Source: Halomonas smyrnensis AAD6 (lineage in GTDB: Bacteria > Pseudomonadota > Gammaproteobacteria > Pseudomonadales > Halomonadaceae). From it: a DNA stretch of 64,000 nt. Below the pieces are notes generated by a model. The model searched no databases and had not been told where the DNA came from. It saw nothing but the letters and a program-made list of their open reading frames with translations. Position numbers and translations under genes: made by a program. Below are positions 39,511 to 48,882 of the stretch, in pieces. Location of the stretch: positions 203,361 to 267,360 of the forward strand of contig NZ_AJKS02000005.1 in NCBI RefSeq assembly GCF_000265245.1, read 5' to 3'. Every line of letters starts with the position of its first letter. The stretch's first letter is position 1.

Positions 39511-39538
39511 AATGGGGGCGATGACGCGGCATTGCAAG
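39511..39538 (-). promoter_or_regulatory. Sigma-32-type heat-shock promoter of lon
   Basis: On the minus strand CTTGCAA, a 14-base spacer and CCCCATT match the sigma-32 consensus (CTTGAAA, 11-16 bases, CCCCATNT) with one mismatch. It lies 40 bases upstream of the lon start, in the gap to clpX. Confidence 0.7.
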
Positions 39539-39561
39539 GCCAGGGCAATGACGGCGCAAAG

Positions 39562-39585
39562 AAAAGGGCCGCCGAAGCGGCCCTT
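39562..39585 (-). terminator. Terminator of clpX
   Basis: AAGGGCCGC, loop CGAA, GCGGCCCTT on the plus strand; on the minus strand the stem is followed by TTCTTT. It separates clpX from the lon promoter. Confidence 0.75.
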
Positions 39586-39635
39586 GGGTCGACGACGCCC
39601 GATCGGGGGCGCCGCACCGGAGCGAGACGAGCGTC

Positions 39636-40913
39636 TCAGCCGTCGGTGCCGTCGACCTTCGGCGATTCCTGCTGGGAGTAAATCAGCAGCGGCTCGCTTT
39701 CACCGGCGATGACGGAGGCGTCGATCACCACCTTGGAGACGCCTTCCAGGGAAGGAATCTCGTACATGGTGTCGAGCAGCACCGACTCGAGGATCGAGCG
39801 CAGGCCGCGGGCGCCGGTCTTGCGCTCCATGGCCTTGTGAGCCACGGCCCGCAGGGCGTCCTCGCGGAAGTCGAGCTCGACGTTCTCCATCTCGAACAGC
39901 CGGGCGTACTGCTTGATCAGCGAGTTCTTCGGCTCGGTGAGGATCTGAATCAGCGCATCCTCGGTGAGCTCGGTCAGGGTCGCGATCACCGGCAGACGGC
40001 CGACGAACTCGGGGATCAGGCCGAACTTGACCAGATCCTCGGGCTCCACGTCCATCAGCAGGTCGCCGACGCCCTTGGTCTCGTCCTTGCTCTTCACCTC
40101 GGCGTTGAAGCCGATGCCGCCCTTCTCGGCACGGTCACGGATGACCTTGTCGAGGCCGGCGAAGGCGCCGCCGACGATGAACAGCATGTTGGTGGTGTCG
40201 ACCTGGACGAACTCCTGCTGCGGATGCTTGCGGCCGCCCTGCGGCGGCACCGAGGCGGTGGTGCCCTCGATCAGCTTGAGCAGCGCCTGCTGCACGCCCT
40301 CACCGGAGACATCCCGAGTGATGGACGGGTTGTCCGACTTGCGCGAGATCTTGTCGATCTCGTCGATGTAGACGATGCCGCGCTGGGCCTTGTCCACGTC
40401 GTAGTCGCACTTCTGCAGCAGCTTCTGGATGATGTTCTCGACATCCTCGCCGACGTAGCCTGCCTCGGTGAGCGTGGTGGCATCGGCGATGGTGAACGGC
40501 ACGTTGAGCAGCCGCGCGAGCGTCTCGGCCAGCAGCGTCTTGCCGCTACCGGTCGGGCCGATCAGCAGGATGTTCGACTTGCCGAGCTCCACCTCGTCCT
40601 TGGACGCGTAACGAAGCCGCTTGTAGTGGTTGTAGACCGCCACCGACAGCACCATCTTGGCGCGGTCCTGGCCGATCACATAGTCGTCGAGGGTGTGACG
40701 AATCTCGCGGGGGGCAGGCAGACGCTCCTCGTCGCTCTCGGCATCGGCATCGAGCACCTCCTCGCGAATGATGTCGTTGCACAGATCGACACACTCGTCG
40801 CAGATATAGACGGACGGGCCGGCAATCAGCTTGCGCACTTCGTTCTGGTTCTTGCCGCAGAACGAGCAGTACAGCAGCTTGCCGCCTTCGTCCTTGCCTT
40901 TGCCGTCGGCCAT
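39636..40913 (-). CDS. clpX: ATP-dependent Clp protease ATP-binding subunit ClpX
   Basis: A protein of 425 residues. The N-terminal zinc-binding domain has CSFCGK ... YICDECV. The AAA domain has Walker A ([15 protein letters not shown], about 118) and [10 protein letters not shown]. It unfolds substrates for ClpP. It lies 76 bases downstream of clpP on the same strand. Confidence 0.98.
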   Translation of the reverse strand: MADGKGKDEGGKLLYCSFCGKNQNEVRKLIAGPSVYICDECVDLCNDIIREEVLDADAESDEERLPAPREIRHTLDDYVIGQDRAKMVLSVAVYNHYKRLRYASKDEVELGKSNILLIGPTGSGKTLLAETLARLLNVPFTIADATTLTEAGYVGEDVENIIQKLLQKCDYDVDKAQRGIVYIDEIDKISRKSDNPSITRDVSGEGVQQALLKLIEGTTASVPPQGGRKHPQQEFVQVDTTNMLFIVGGAFAGLDKVIRDRAEKGGIGFNAEVKSKDETKGVGDLLMDVEPEDLVKFGLIPEFVGRLPVIATLTELTEDALIQILTEPKNSLIKQYARLFEMENVELDFREDALRAVAHKAMERKTGARGLRSILESVLLDTMYEIPSLEGVSKVVIDASVIAGESEPLLIYSQQESPKVDGTDG

Positions 40914-40989
40914 TCGCGTACCTCTCTCGCAGCGGCGGCCCGCGGGCCGCCGGGAATCACGTAATCACAGCGTGGTTGATTTCACGCTA

Positions 40990-41610
<621 letters not shown>

Positions 41611-41801
41611 GATGATGTCCTTGCGTCCGATGTGTGGGGGCGACACCAGTAGCCCGCCGGGCCAGCTGATCTCGCGAGGGTCACGACGTTGTCTTACCTC
41701 AGGATGAGGTGGGGGTGAATAGCGGACTATTCAACGCCGTCCCTCGACAGAGGAGGAAAACGTCGCTCGCCGACGCCGATCCACGCGTCCCGGCGGGATG
41801 A

Positions 41802-41834
41802 CCGCCTTCCCGTCCGCGGCGGACGGGAAGGCGG
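41802..41834 (-). terminator. Stable hairpin after tig, possible terminator or attenuator
   Basis: A 14-base-pair perfect stem (CCGCCTTCCCGTCC with its complement) around GCGGC, 9 bases after the tig stop. No T-run follows on the minus strand, so it may protect the tig 3' end or only partly end transcription before clpP. Confidence 0.5.
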
Positions 41835-41843
41835 AAACAACCA

Positions 41844-43199
41844 TCAGGCCTGGGCGTCGGCCTCGTCGGCCTCTTCGTCGTCGGCTTCGCCACCCTGCTG
41901 CTGAGCGGCGGCCAGCGCCTCCTGATAGCTCATCTCGACGTCCTTGACGCTGGCCTGGGCCAGCAGCACGTCGACGGCCTTCTCTTCGAGGACCGCGGAC
42001 TTGACCTGATCCTTCATCTGGTCGTTGCCCATGTAGTACTCGACGACCTGCTGCGGCTCCTGGTACTGCTGGGCCAGCTCTTCGACCTTGGCCTTGATCT
42101 CGTCATCGGAGACGTCGAGCTCATTGACCTTGATCACTTCGGCCAGCAGCAGACCGATCTGCACCCGGCTCTTGGCCTGCTCGGCGAACAGCTCGTCCGG
42201 CAGCTGGCTGACGTCGAAGTCCTCGCCGAGGCCGAACTGCTGGGCGGCCTGACGCTTGAGACCGTCGGTCTCCTGCTGCACCAGGGCCTGCGGCACCGGG
42301 ATGTCGTTGGCCTGCTTGAGCGCCTCGAGCACCTGCTGCTTGACGCGGTTGTCGACGGCCTGGGCGGCCTCGCGGGTCATGTTCTTGGTGATCTCGTCAC
42401 GGAACTTGGCCAGATCGCCGTCCTCGACGCCGAACTTCTCGACGAAGGCCGCATCGATCTCGGGCAGGGCCTGCGCCTTGACGCCGTTGACCTTGACCTT
42501 GAAGGTCGCTTCCTGACCGGCCAGCTGCTCGGCCTGGTAGTCCTCGGGGAAGGTGACCTTGATCTCCTTGTCCTCACCGGCCTTGGCACCGATCAGCTGC
42601 TCCTCGAAGCCGGGGATGAAGCTGCCGGAACCGATCACCAGGTCGTGGCCCTCGGCGCTGCCGCCTTCGAACGGCTCGTCGCCCAGGTAGCCCTGGAAGT
42701 CGATGTTGACCTGGTCGCCATCCTCGGCGGCACGCTCGACCTCTTCCCAGGCGGCGTTCTGCTTGCGCAGGGTCTCGATCATCTCGTCGACGTCGGCGTC
42801 GGTCACCTGGGCCACCGGACGCTCGACCTCGGTGCCTTCGATGGAGGCCAGCTCGACTTCCGGATAGATCTCCAGGGTCGCGGTGAACTCGAGATCCTTG
42901 CCCGCCTCGTTGACGTGGGCTTCGATCTGCGGGTTACCGGCCGGATTCAGGCTCTCGTCGGTGATGGCCTTGACGTAACGCTCGCGCATCACCTCGCCGA
43001 CCACCTCGTCGCGCACGCCACGGCCGTAGCGCTGGCGGATCACGGACATCGGCACCTTGCCCTGACGGAAACCATCTAGGCGCACGTTCTTGGCGGCGTC
43101 CTTGAGGCGAGTGGCAACGGCATCGTCGATTTCGGCGGCCGGCACCTGCACCGTGATGCGGCGTTCAATCTGGGAGGTCGTATCGACGGAAACTTGCAT
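41844..43199 (-). CDS. tig: Trigger factor
   Basis: A protein of 451 residues. The ribosome-binding signature is LDGFRQGKVPMSVI (about 44), a FKBP-type isomerase domain follows (about 165-240), and a long helical chaperone domain ends in a very acidic tail (GEADDEEADEADAQA). The acidic tail fits a halophile. It folds nascent chains at the ribosome exit. The gene order tRNAs-tig-clpP-clpX-lon-hupB-ppiD is conserved in relatives such as Pseudomonas. Confidence 0.97.
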   Translation of the reverse strand: MQVSVDTTSQIERRITVQVPAAEIDDAVATRLKDAAKNVRLDGFRQGKVPMSVIRQRYGRGVRDEVVGEVMRERYVKAITDESLNPAGNPQIEAHVNEAGKDLEFTATLEIYPEVELASIEGTEVERPVAQVTDADVDEMIETLRKQNAAWEEVERAAEDGDQVNIDFQGYLGDEPFEGGSAEGHDLVIGSGSFIPGFEEQLIGAKAGEDKEIKVTFPEDYQAEQLAGQEATFKVKVNGVKAQALPEIDAAFVEKFGVEDGDLAKFRDEITKNMTREAAQAVDNRVKQQVLEALKQANDIPVPQALVQQETDGLKRQAAQQFGLGEDFDVSQLPDELFAEQAKSRVQIGLLLAEVIKVNELDVSDDEIKAKVEELAQQYQEPQQVVEYYMGNDQMKDQVKSAVLEEKAVDVLLAQASVKDVEMSYQEALAAAQQQGGEADDEEADEADAQA

Positions 43200-43496
43200 G
43201 AATTGTCCTCTACCGACTGGGGCGTTCAGTGTGTAAAAAAAGCGCTGCGTGAAGAGCGTTCAAACGTTCAAGGGCAAGGATTTTATGAATCCCGCCCAGC
43301 AGTGGCAAGCGCCATGCGTGAAGATATGGGGGCGATCACCCGATTAGACAAGGGCTCGGCGCCGATTCTCCGTGACGCGATGTCAGCCGGCCACGAAGTG
43401 ACCCTGACACGGAAACGACAGAACCGCCGCTCACCTCAGAATGGGTGGCAGCGCCAGGAATCCGAACGATCAGAATCATGTAAAGAAGGGAGGCAA

Positions 43497-43572
43497 TGGG
43501 GTGGATGATGGGGATCGAACCCACGACCACCGGAGCCACAATCCGGGGCTCTACCACTGAGCTACATCCACC
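43497..43572 (-). tRNA. tRNA-His (GTG), copy 2
   Basis: The minus strand folds as a 76-base cloverleaf starting GGTGGATGTAGCTCAGTGG, with anticodon stem CCGGA/TCCGG around TTGTGGC (anticodon GTG). The T arm is GGGTTCGATCC and the encoded 3' end is CCA. The extra G-1 of histidine tRNA is encoded. It is identical to the copy at 43595. Confidence 0.97.
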
Positions 43573-43594
43573 ACTGCCTGGGGTGATATCGAAA

Positions 43595-43670
43595 TGGGGT
43601 GGATGATGGGGATCGAACCCACGACCACCGGAGCCACAATCCGGGGCTCTACCACTGAGCTACATCCACC
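43595..43670 (-). tRNA. tRNA-His (GTG), copy 1
   Basis: The same 76-base sequence as 43497-43572, with anticodon GTG and encoded CCA. The two genes are 22 bases apart, a direct tandem duplication within the tRNA operon upstream of tig. Confidence 0.97.
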
Positions 43671-43720
43671 ATTTCGATTTCCGCTCGACCGACACGAGAC
43701 CGCATAGACGCCATACTGAC

Positions 43721-43797
43721 TGGCGCGCCCAGCAGGACTCGAACCTGCAACCTACGGCTTAGAAGGCCGTTGCTCTATCCGGTTGAGCTATGGGCGC
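43721..43797 (-). tRNA. tRNA-Arg (TCT)
   Basis: A 77-base cloverleaf starting GCGCCCATAGCTCAACCGG. The anticodon loop is CTTCTAA between ACGGC and GCCGT, giving anticodon TCT. The T arm is GCAGGTTCGAGTCCTGC and the encoded 3' CCA is present. Confidence 0.96.
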
Positions 43798-43864
43798 ATT
43801 CTACGTTCCCGAGCATCTTACCGCAAGAGGAAAATTGGATTTTTTCTATTCAATCAACATCTTG

Positions 43865-43941
43865 TGGTCGGGGTGGAGGGATTTGAACCCCCGACATCCT
43901 GCTCCCAAAGCAGGCGCGCTACCAGACTGCGCTACACCCCG
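43865..43941 (-). tRNA. tRNA-Pro (TGG)
   Basis: A 77-base cloverleaf starting CGGGGTGTAGCGCAGTCTGG. The anticodon stem CCTGC/GCAGG encloses TTTGGGA, giving anticodon TGG. The T arm is GGGGGTTCAAATCCC and the encoded 3' CCA is present. It is the first gene of the Pro-Arg-His-His cluster. Confidence 0.96.
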
Positions 43942-43994
43942 CCGGCTCTTGCACGGCCTCGACGCCGCCGCAGAGGCCTCATCGAGCGCTGCGT

Positions 43995-44022
43995 ATTCTA
44001 CGGATCTCTCCGCGTTCGTCAA
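43995..44022 (-). promoter_or_regulatory. Promoter of the tRNA cluster
   Basis: On the minus strand TTGACG, a 16-base spacer and TAGAAT, about 54 bases before the mature 5' end of tRNA-Pro. This is a near-consensus sigma-70 promoter. Confidence 0.75.
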
Positions 44023-44179
44023 GCCACAATGCCCTTTGATCAGGATGTTAGCCGACGCCCTCTTCTCCTCTGCCCTGCTCACGCGCCTGAGCGCCGAGAT
44101 TGCTTTGCCTGGACGCCGGCTCATGCGAAAATCGCCGCTCTTTTTCTCACCGTCTTCTTTTCACCCAGAGGAAAACTCG

Positions 44180-45049
44180 ATGTCCGCCCAACTGATCGAT
44201 GGCAAGTCCATTGCCGCCCGAGTTCGCCAGCAGGTCGCACGCCAGGTGCAGGCACGCCACGAGGCCGGCGCACGGGTCCCGGGACTGGCCGTCGTGCTGG
44301 TGGGGCAGGATCCGGCGTCTTCCGTCTATGTGCGCAACAAGCAGCGCGCCTGCGAGGAAGCCGGCATTCAGTCGACCAAGTACGAGCTGCCCGCCGAGAC
44401 CTCACAGGCCGAACTCGAGGGCCTGGTCGACCGCCTCAACGCCGACCCGAGCGTCGACGGCATCCTGGTTCAGCTGCCGCTGCCCGACCACCTGGATTCG
44501 CGCCCGATCCTCGAGCGCATCCTCCCCCATAAAGACGTCGACGGCTTTCACCCCTATAACCTCGGCCGCCTGGCGCAGCGCCTGCCGCTGCTGCGGCCCT
44601 GCACGCCCAAGGGCATCATCACCTTGCTGCAGGACACCGGCGTGGACGTTCGCGGCCTCGACGCCACCGTGGTCGGCGCCTCCAACATCGTCGGCCGCCC
44701 CATGGCGCTGGAGCTGATGCTGGCCGGCTGCACCACGACCGTCTGCCACCGCTTCACGCGGAACCTCGAGGAGCACGTGCGCCGCGCCGAGCTGCTGGTG
44801 GTGGCCGTCGGCATGCCGGGCCTGGTCAAGGGCGAGTGGGTCCGCGACGATGCCATCGTCATCGACGTCGGCATCAACCGCCAGGACGACGGCCGCCTGA
44901 TCGGCGACGTGGAATTCGAGCCCGCCGCCGCCCGCGCCAGCTACATCACCCCGGTTCCCGGTGGCGTGGGCCCGATGACCGTCGCCTCGCTGCTCGAGAA
45001 CACCCTGCTCGCCGCCGAGATGCACGACGCCATGGATAGCAAGGGCTGA
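44180..45049 (+). CDS. folD: Bifunctional methylenetetrahydrofolate dehydrogenase / cyclohydrolase
   Basis: A protein of 289 residues. The catalytic Lys is in [17 protein letters not shown] (about 56), and the conserved GILVQLPLP and [10 protein letters not shown] are present, with the NADP-binding [10 protein letters not shown] between them. It acts in cytoplasmic one-carbon metabolism. ATG 44180 follows AGAGGAAA. It is divergent from the tRNA cluster. Confidence 0.97.
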   Translation: MSAQLIDGKSIAARVRQQVARQVQARHEAGARVPGLAVVLVGQDPASSVYVRNKQRACEEAGIQSTKYELPAETSQAELEGLVDRLNADPSVDGILVQLPLPDHLDSRPILERILPHKDVDGFHPYNLGRLAQRLPLLRPCTPKGIITLLQDTGVDVRGLDATVVGASNIVGRPMALELMLAGCTTTVCHRFTRNLEEHVRRAELLVVAVGMPGLVKGEWVRDDAIVIDVGINRQDDGRLIGDVEFEPAAARASYITPVPGGVGPMTVASLLENTLLAAEMHDAMDSKG

Positions 45050-45070
45050 CGCCCAGCGTCGGCGCCCATT

Positions 45071-45109
45071 GGGCCACGGAAGCCGGCCACTGCCGTGCAC
45101 CCGTGGCCC
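45071..45109 (+). terminator. Possible folD terminator
   Basis: GGGCCACGG and CCGTGGCCC form a 9-base-pair stem with a 21-base loop, followed by GATTTCGTT, 22 bases after the folD stop. The long loop makes it uncertain. Confidence 0.35.
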
Positions 45110-45269
45110 GATTTCGTTAAAATGTGCCGCTGATTCCCCACGACGCGCGAGGATCGCCAAGGGCACCGCCCGCGGCTTTCTCACCCAGCGTGACGAATGG
45201 GCCCAGGTCTTCGGCGACGACGCCGGCCCCTTCCCTCTGACCCCTTCACTTCGCGGAGACACCGGATAG

Positions 45270-46004
45270 ATGAAACGCATCGGCATCATCGGCGCCATGG
45301 CCCAGGAAGTCGCCCGACTGGCGGACATGCTCGAGGATCGTGAGACCCGCACCCACGTCGGCTCCACCTTCCACCAAGGCCGGCTGCACGGCGTCGAGGT
45401 GGTGGTGCTGCAGTCCGGGATCGGCAAGGTGAACGCCGCCATCGGCACCACCCTGCTGATGGACATGTACCAGCCGGAGGCGATCATCAACACCGGCTCC
45501 GCCGGCGGCTTCGGCGAAGGGCTCGAGATCGGTGACGTGGTGGTCTCCAGCGAGGTGCGCCACCACGACGTCGACGCCGTGGTGTTCGGCTATGAGCATG
45601 GTCAGGTGCCACAGATGCCGGCCGCCTACCTGCCCGACCAGCGCCTGGTCACGGTCGCCCGCGAGTGCGTCGAGGCAATGAACGAGGTCCGCGCGGTCGA
45701 GGGCCTGATCGCCACCGGCGACGTCTTCATGGCCTGCCCCGAGCTGGTGGCCAAGACGCGTTCGCGCTTCCCCACCATGCTGGCCGCCGAGATGGAAGCC
45801 GCGGCCATCGCCCAGACCTGCCATCTCTATGGCTGCCCCTTCGTGGTGATCCGCGCCCTGTCCGACATCGCCGGCGGTGGCGACAACCACCTGTCGTTCG
45901 AGGAGTTCCTCGACAAGGCCGCCGACCACTCGACGCGCATGGTCACCGCCATGGTGGCGCGGCTCGCCGAGCCGGCGACCGCGAGCGTCGTCGTCGAGGA
46001 CTGA
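45270..46004 (+). CDS. mtnN: 5'-methylthioadenosine / S-adenosylhomocysteine nucleosidase
   Basis: A PNP-type nucleosidase of 244 residues: GIIGAMAQEV at the N terminus, NTGSAGGFGEGLEIGDVV, the substrate-binding EMEAAAIAQTC (about 174) and the catalytic Asp in ALSDIAGGG. It recycles MTA and SAH in the cytoplasm. It is followed three bases later by the lipoprotein hydrolase gene. Confidence 0.95.
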   Translation: MKRIGIIGAMAQEVARLADMLEDRETRTHVGSTFHQGRLHGVEVVVLQSGIGKVNAAIGTTLLMDMYQPEAIINTGSAGGFGEGLEIGDVVVSSEVRHHDVDAVVFGYEHGQVPQMPAAYLPDQRLVTVARECVEAMNEVRAVEGLIATGDVFMACPELVAKTRSRFPTMLAAEMEAAAIAQTCHLYGCPFVVIRALSDIAGGGDNHLSFEEFLDKAADHSTRMVTAMVARLAEPATASVVVED

Positions 46005-46007
46005 CGA

Positions 46008-46934
46008 GTGCCCGGGCGCCGTTCCCGCCTGCTGGGGCTGGCCCTGTGCCTGCCCCTGCTGTTCGGCGGCTGCGCTAGCCAGCGCAGCACCGATGGCGCC
46101 CCGGCCATCGAGGCCCCGAACGACACCCCCGCCACGGTCGAGACGTCCTTCCGGCGGCTATCCGATCGCGTCTACACGCCGCCGGAATGGCCCGCCCCGC
46201 TGACCGCCCAGGTCTATCTGCCGGACACCCCGGGCGAAGCCCGTCGCCCGGCGGCGCTGGTCGTCCACGGCGGCGGCTGGCAGCGACGCGACCCCGGCGA
46301 CATGGTGCCGATCGCCGAACGACTGGCCGCCCGCGGCTTCGTGGTCGCCAACGTCGCCTACCGCTTCGCTCCCGACCATCGCTTCCCCGCCCAGCTGCAC
46401 GATCTGCAGATCGCCATGGCCTGGCTGCATGATCATGCCGACGCCTGGCGCATCGACACCGATCGCATCGTGGGCGTGGGCTATTCCAGCGGCGCCCACC
46501 TTGTCAGCCTGCTCGGCGTGCAGCGGCCGGACTCCCCGCTCGATACGCCCTACGGCGGCGACAGGACGCGCCTGGCCGCGGTGGTGGCCGGCGGCCTGCC
46601 CAGCGACCTGATGAAGTTCGACGACGGCCGCCTGGTCAGGGAGTTCATCGGCGGCACCCGTGCCGAGAAGCCCCGCGCCTATCGCCTGGCCTCCCCCGCC
46701 CGCCAGGTCGGGCCACAGACGCCGCCCCACTTCCTGTTCCACGGCGATCGGGACGGCCTGGTGCCGGTGGATCACGCCACCGACATGTATCGTCGCCTCG
46801 ATGCCGCCGGCGTTCCCGCCGAGCTCTACCTGCAGAAATGGCGCGGCCATATCACCGCCTTCCTGACCCGCGACGGCGCCATGGACGCCGCCCTCGCCTT
46901 CCTCGACGAGCAACTCTCCACGACCGAGGAATAA
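46008..46934 (+). CDS. Alpha/beta hydrolase lipoprotein (esterase/lipase-like)
   Basis: A protein of 308 residues. A lipoprotein signal ends in the lipobox LFGGC (Cys about 20). The oxyanion motif HGGGW is at about 86, the nucleophile Ser is in GVGYSSGAH (about 163), the Asp in FHGDRDGLVP and the His in WRGHITAF. All triad residues are present, as in the carboxylesterase / BD-FAE group. It should be anchored on the outside of the inner membrane or in the outer membrane. The GTG start comes three bases after mtnN, so it is co-transcribed. The substrate is unknown. Confidence 0.82.
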   Translation: MPGRRSRLLGLALCLPLLFGGCASQRSTDGAPAIEAPNDTPATVETSFRRLSDRVYTPPEWPAPLTAQVYLPDTPGEARRPAALVVHGGGWQRRDPGDMVPIAERLAARGFVVANVAYRFAPDHRFPAQLHDLQIAMAWLHDHADAWRIDTDRIVGVGYSSGAHLVSLLGVQRPDSPLDTPYGGDRTRLAAVVAGGLPSDLMKFDDGRLVREFIGGTRAEKPRAYRLASPARQVGPQTPPHFLFHGDRDGLVPVDHATDMYRRLDAAGVPAELYLQKWRGHITAFLTRDGAMDAALAFLDEQLSTTEE

Positions 46935-46975
46935 GCGGCAAGCCAACGTGCGAAATGTGTGACGCCCCAAAACAA

Positions 46976-47005
46976 ACACCCCGACGGCATCCGCCGTCGG
47001 GGTGT
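46976..47005 (-). terminator. Terminator of pyrC
   Basis: ACACCCCGACGGC, loop ATCC and its complement form a 13-base-pair stem. On the minus strand it is followed by TTGTTTTG. It lies 34 bases after the pyrC stop and may also end the mtnN-hydrolase transcript. Confidence 0.8.
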
Positions 47006-47039
47006 CCTGTGACGCGTCGCCCGGGCCTCGGCGCAGGCG

Positions 47040-48077
47040 TTAGTCGCGCAGCTTCCAGCCTAGCGTCTCACCGGCCGGAAGCGGCACGATGACCCGGCCA
47101 TCGGCGTAGGGCAGGCTCTCCGGCAGGGTCCACTCCTCACGCGCCAGGGTCACGGTCTCGGCATTGCGCGGCAGTCCGTAGAAGTCCGGCCCGTGGTGGC
47201 TGGCGAAGCCTTCCAGACGATCCAGCGCGCCGGCCTGCTCGAAGGCCGTGGCGTAGAGCTCCAGGGCGTGCGGCGCGGTGTAGGCGCCGGCACAGCCGCA
47301 GGCACTTTCCTTGTCGCCCTTGGCATGGGGCGCGCTGTCGGTGCCGAGAAAGAACTTGCCGCTGCCCGAGGTCGCCGCCTCGATCAGCGCCTGGCGATGA
47401 CGCTCTCGCTTGAGGATCGGCAGGCAGTAATAGTGGGGCTTGATGCCGCCGACCAGCATCTGGTTGCGGTTGAACAGCAGATGGTGCGCGGTGATGGTGG
47501 CCGCGACGTTGGCCGGGGCCTCGGCCACGAAGGCCGCCGCATCGGCCGTGGTGATGTGCTCGAAGACCACCTTGAGCGACGGATGGCGCTCCAGCAGCGG
47601 CTTCATCACTCGCTCGATGAAGATCGCCTCGCGATCGAAGATGTCGATCTCGGCGTCGGTCACCTCGCCGTGAACCAGCAGCGGCATGCCGAGGCGCGCC
47701 ATGGCGGCGATGGCCGCATCGCAGTGGGCCAGGTCGGTGACGCCGGAGTCGGAGTTGGTGGTGGCACCCGCCGGGTACAGCTTGACCGCCTGCACCAGCC
47801 CGGAGGCGTGGGCGCGCTCGATCTCCTCGGCCGAGGTGCGATCGGTGAGATAGAGCGTCATCAGCGGCTCGAAGTCGAGCCCGTCCGGCACCGCCGCCAG
47901 GATGCGATCGCGATAGGCCAGCGCCTGCTCGGTGGTGGTCACCGGCGGCTTGAGGTTGGGCATGATGATGGCACGGCCCATCTGCCGGGCACTGGCGGAG
48001 ACCACGGCGGACAGCACCGCGCCATCGCGCAGGTGAAGATGCCAGTCGTCGGGGCGGGTCAGGGTCAAGGAAGTCAC
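47040..48077 (-). CDS. pyrC: Dihydroorotase
   Basis: A class II dihydroorotase of 345 residues (Escherichia coli PyrC has 348). The metal-binding motif is [11 protein letters not shown], the carboxylated Lys lies in [16 protein letters not shown], and the catalytic Asp in GTDSAPH. It acts in pyrimidine synthesis. GTG 48077 is preferred because AGGA lies six bases upstream and the family begins close to it. TTG 48083 abuts the ribosome site. Confidence 0.96.
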   Translation of the reverse strand: MTSLTLTRPDDWHLHLRDGAVLSAVVSASARQMGRAIIMPNLKPPVTTTEQALAYRDRILAAVPDGLDFEPLMTLYLTDRTSAEEIERAHASGLVQAVKLYPAGATTNSDSGVTDLAHCDAAIAAMARLGMPLLVHGEVTDAEIDIFDREAIFIERVMKPLLERHPSLKVVFEHITTADAAAFVAEAPANVAATITAHHLLFNRNQMLVGGIKPHYYCLPILKRERHRQALIEAATSGSGKFFLGTDSAPHAKGDKESACGCAGAYTAPHALELYATAFEQAGALDRLEGFASHHGPDFYGLPRNAETVTLAREEWTLPESLPYADGRVIVPLPAGETLGWKLRD

Positions 48078-48415
48078 GATCAATCCTGTCTCGGCGATTC
48101 CGGGAATGGGCCTCGCGGGCCCGGCGTCGCCGGCAGTATACCGGAAGCGGGCCCCGGGCCGGGATGCGATTTACGCGGCCGGCCGTCGGCGGCACGCCCC
48201 ACCGGCCGCTCGAGCGCACGACAGCGGCGAACACGGGTGGGTCGGCCGGCCACGATGCCGTATCATGGGTGCGGATCCTGCCAGGCCTGTCGAGCCCTCG
48301 CCGCGACCCGAGGACGTGAGTCGCGCGACGGCCTGCATCATGTCGGCGACCCTGGCCAAGCGTCAGCGCTCATGGCGGATCCGCGACACGTCCGACAGAA
48401 TTTCCGGGAGAGAAC
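48078..48415. other. Divergent gap between pyrC and a small membrane protein gene
   Basis: 338 bases with very high GC. Several short frames cross it without ribosome sites. I see no conserved motif or convincing promoter. Confidence 0.3.
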
Positions 48416-48856
48416 ATGCCGAAGGTACGTCACTACGCCGACCTCGTCGCCATCCTGGCCGGCCTGATGTGGCTGCTGGTCTACTGGTCGGTGAGCTATT
48501 CGGTGTACATCGACAACATCGAGCCCACCATGGCGGCACTGCTGATCGCCGGCAGCCTGATCATGATCAGCTTCGTGCACCGACCCATCCGCGTGCTGCT
48601 GAGCCGGTATCACGTGCGCAAGCGCCGCACCGAGATGTGGATGCATATCCTCGCCCTGCCCCTCGGCCTGGCCTTCCTGCTGGCCATTCTCATCGAGCAC
48701 CTGATCACGCCGATCAACGGCATCCAGAAGATGCTGCTGTTCAACGTGCTGGCCACCGCCGGCTGGCTGGTGTTCATCTTCACCCTGGCGGTCAAGCTGC
48801 TGATTCATGTGGTCAAGGAAAAGCGCCGCCATCGCGAGGAGCGCAAGGCCCAGTAG
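48416..48856 (+). CDS. Small integral membrane protein of unknown function
   Basis: A protein of 146 residues with four predicted membrane helices (about 10-28, 38-54, 74-92, 104-128) and a basic C-terminal tail (KEKRRHREERK). ATG 48416 has GGGAGAG upstream. It is convergent with the oxidase gene at 48883. I recognise no family. Confidence 0.7.
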   Translation: MPKVRHYADLVAILAGLMWLLVYWSVSYSVYIDNIEPTMAALLIAGSLIMISFVHRPIRVLLSRYHVRKRRTEMWMHILALPLGLAFLLAILIEHLITPINGIQKMLLFNVLATAGWLVFIFTLAVKLLIHVVKEKRRHREERKAQ

Positions 48857-48882
48857 CCGCGCGCGGCGCCTCGCCCGCCGAC

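Noticed and set aside
43497..43941. tRNA cluster as an integration site of a mobile island
   Set aside because: No integrase and no partial tRNA direct repeat nearby; the flanking genes are core genes in conserved order.
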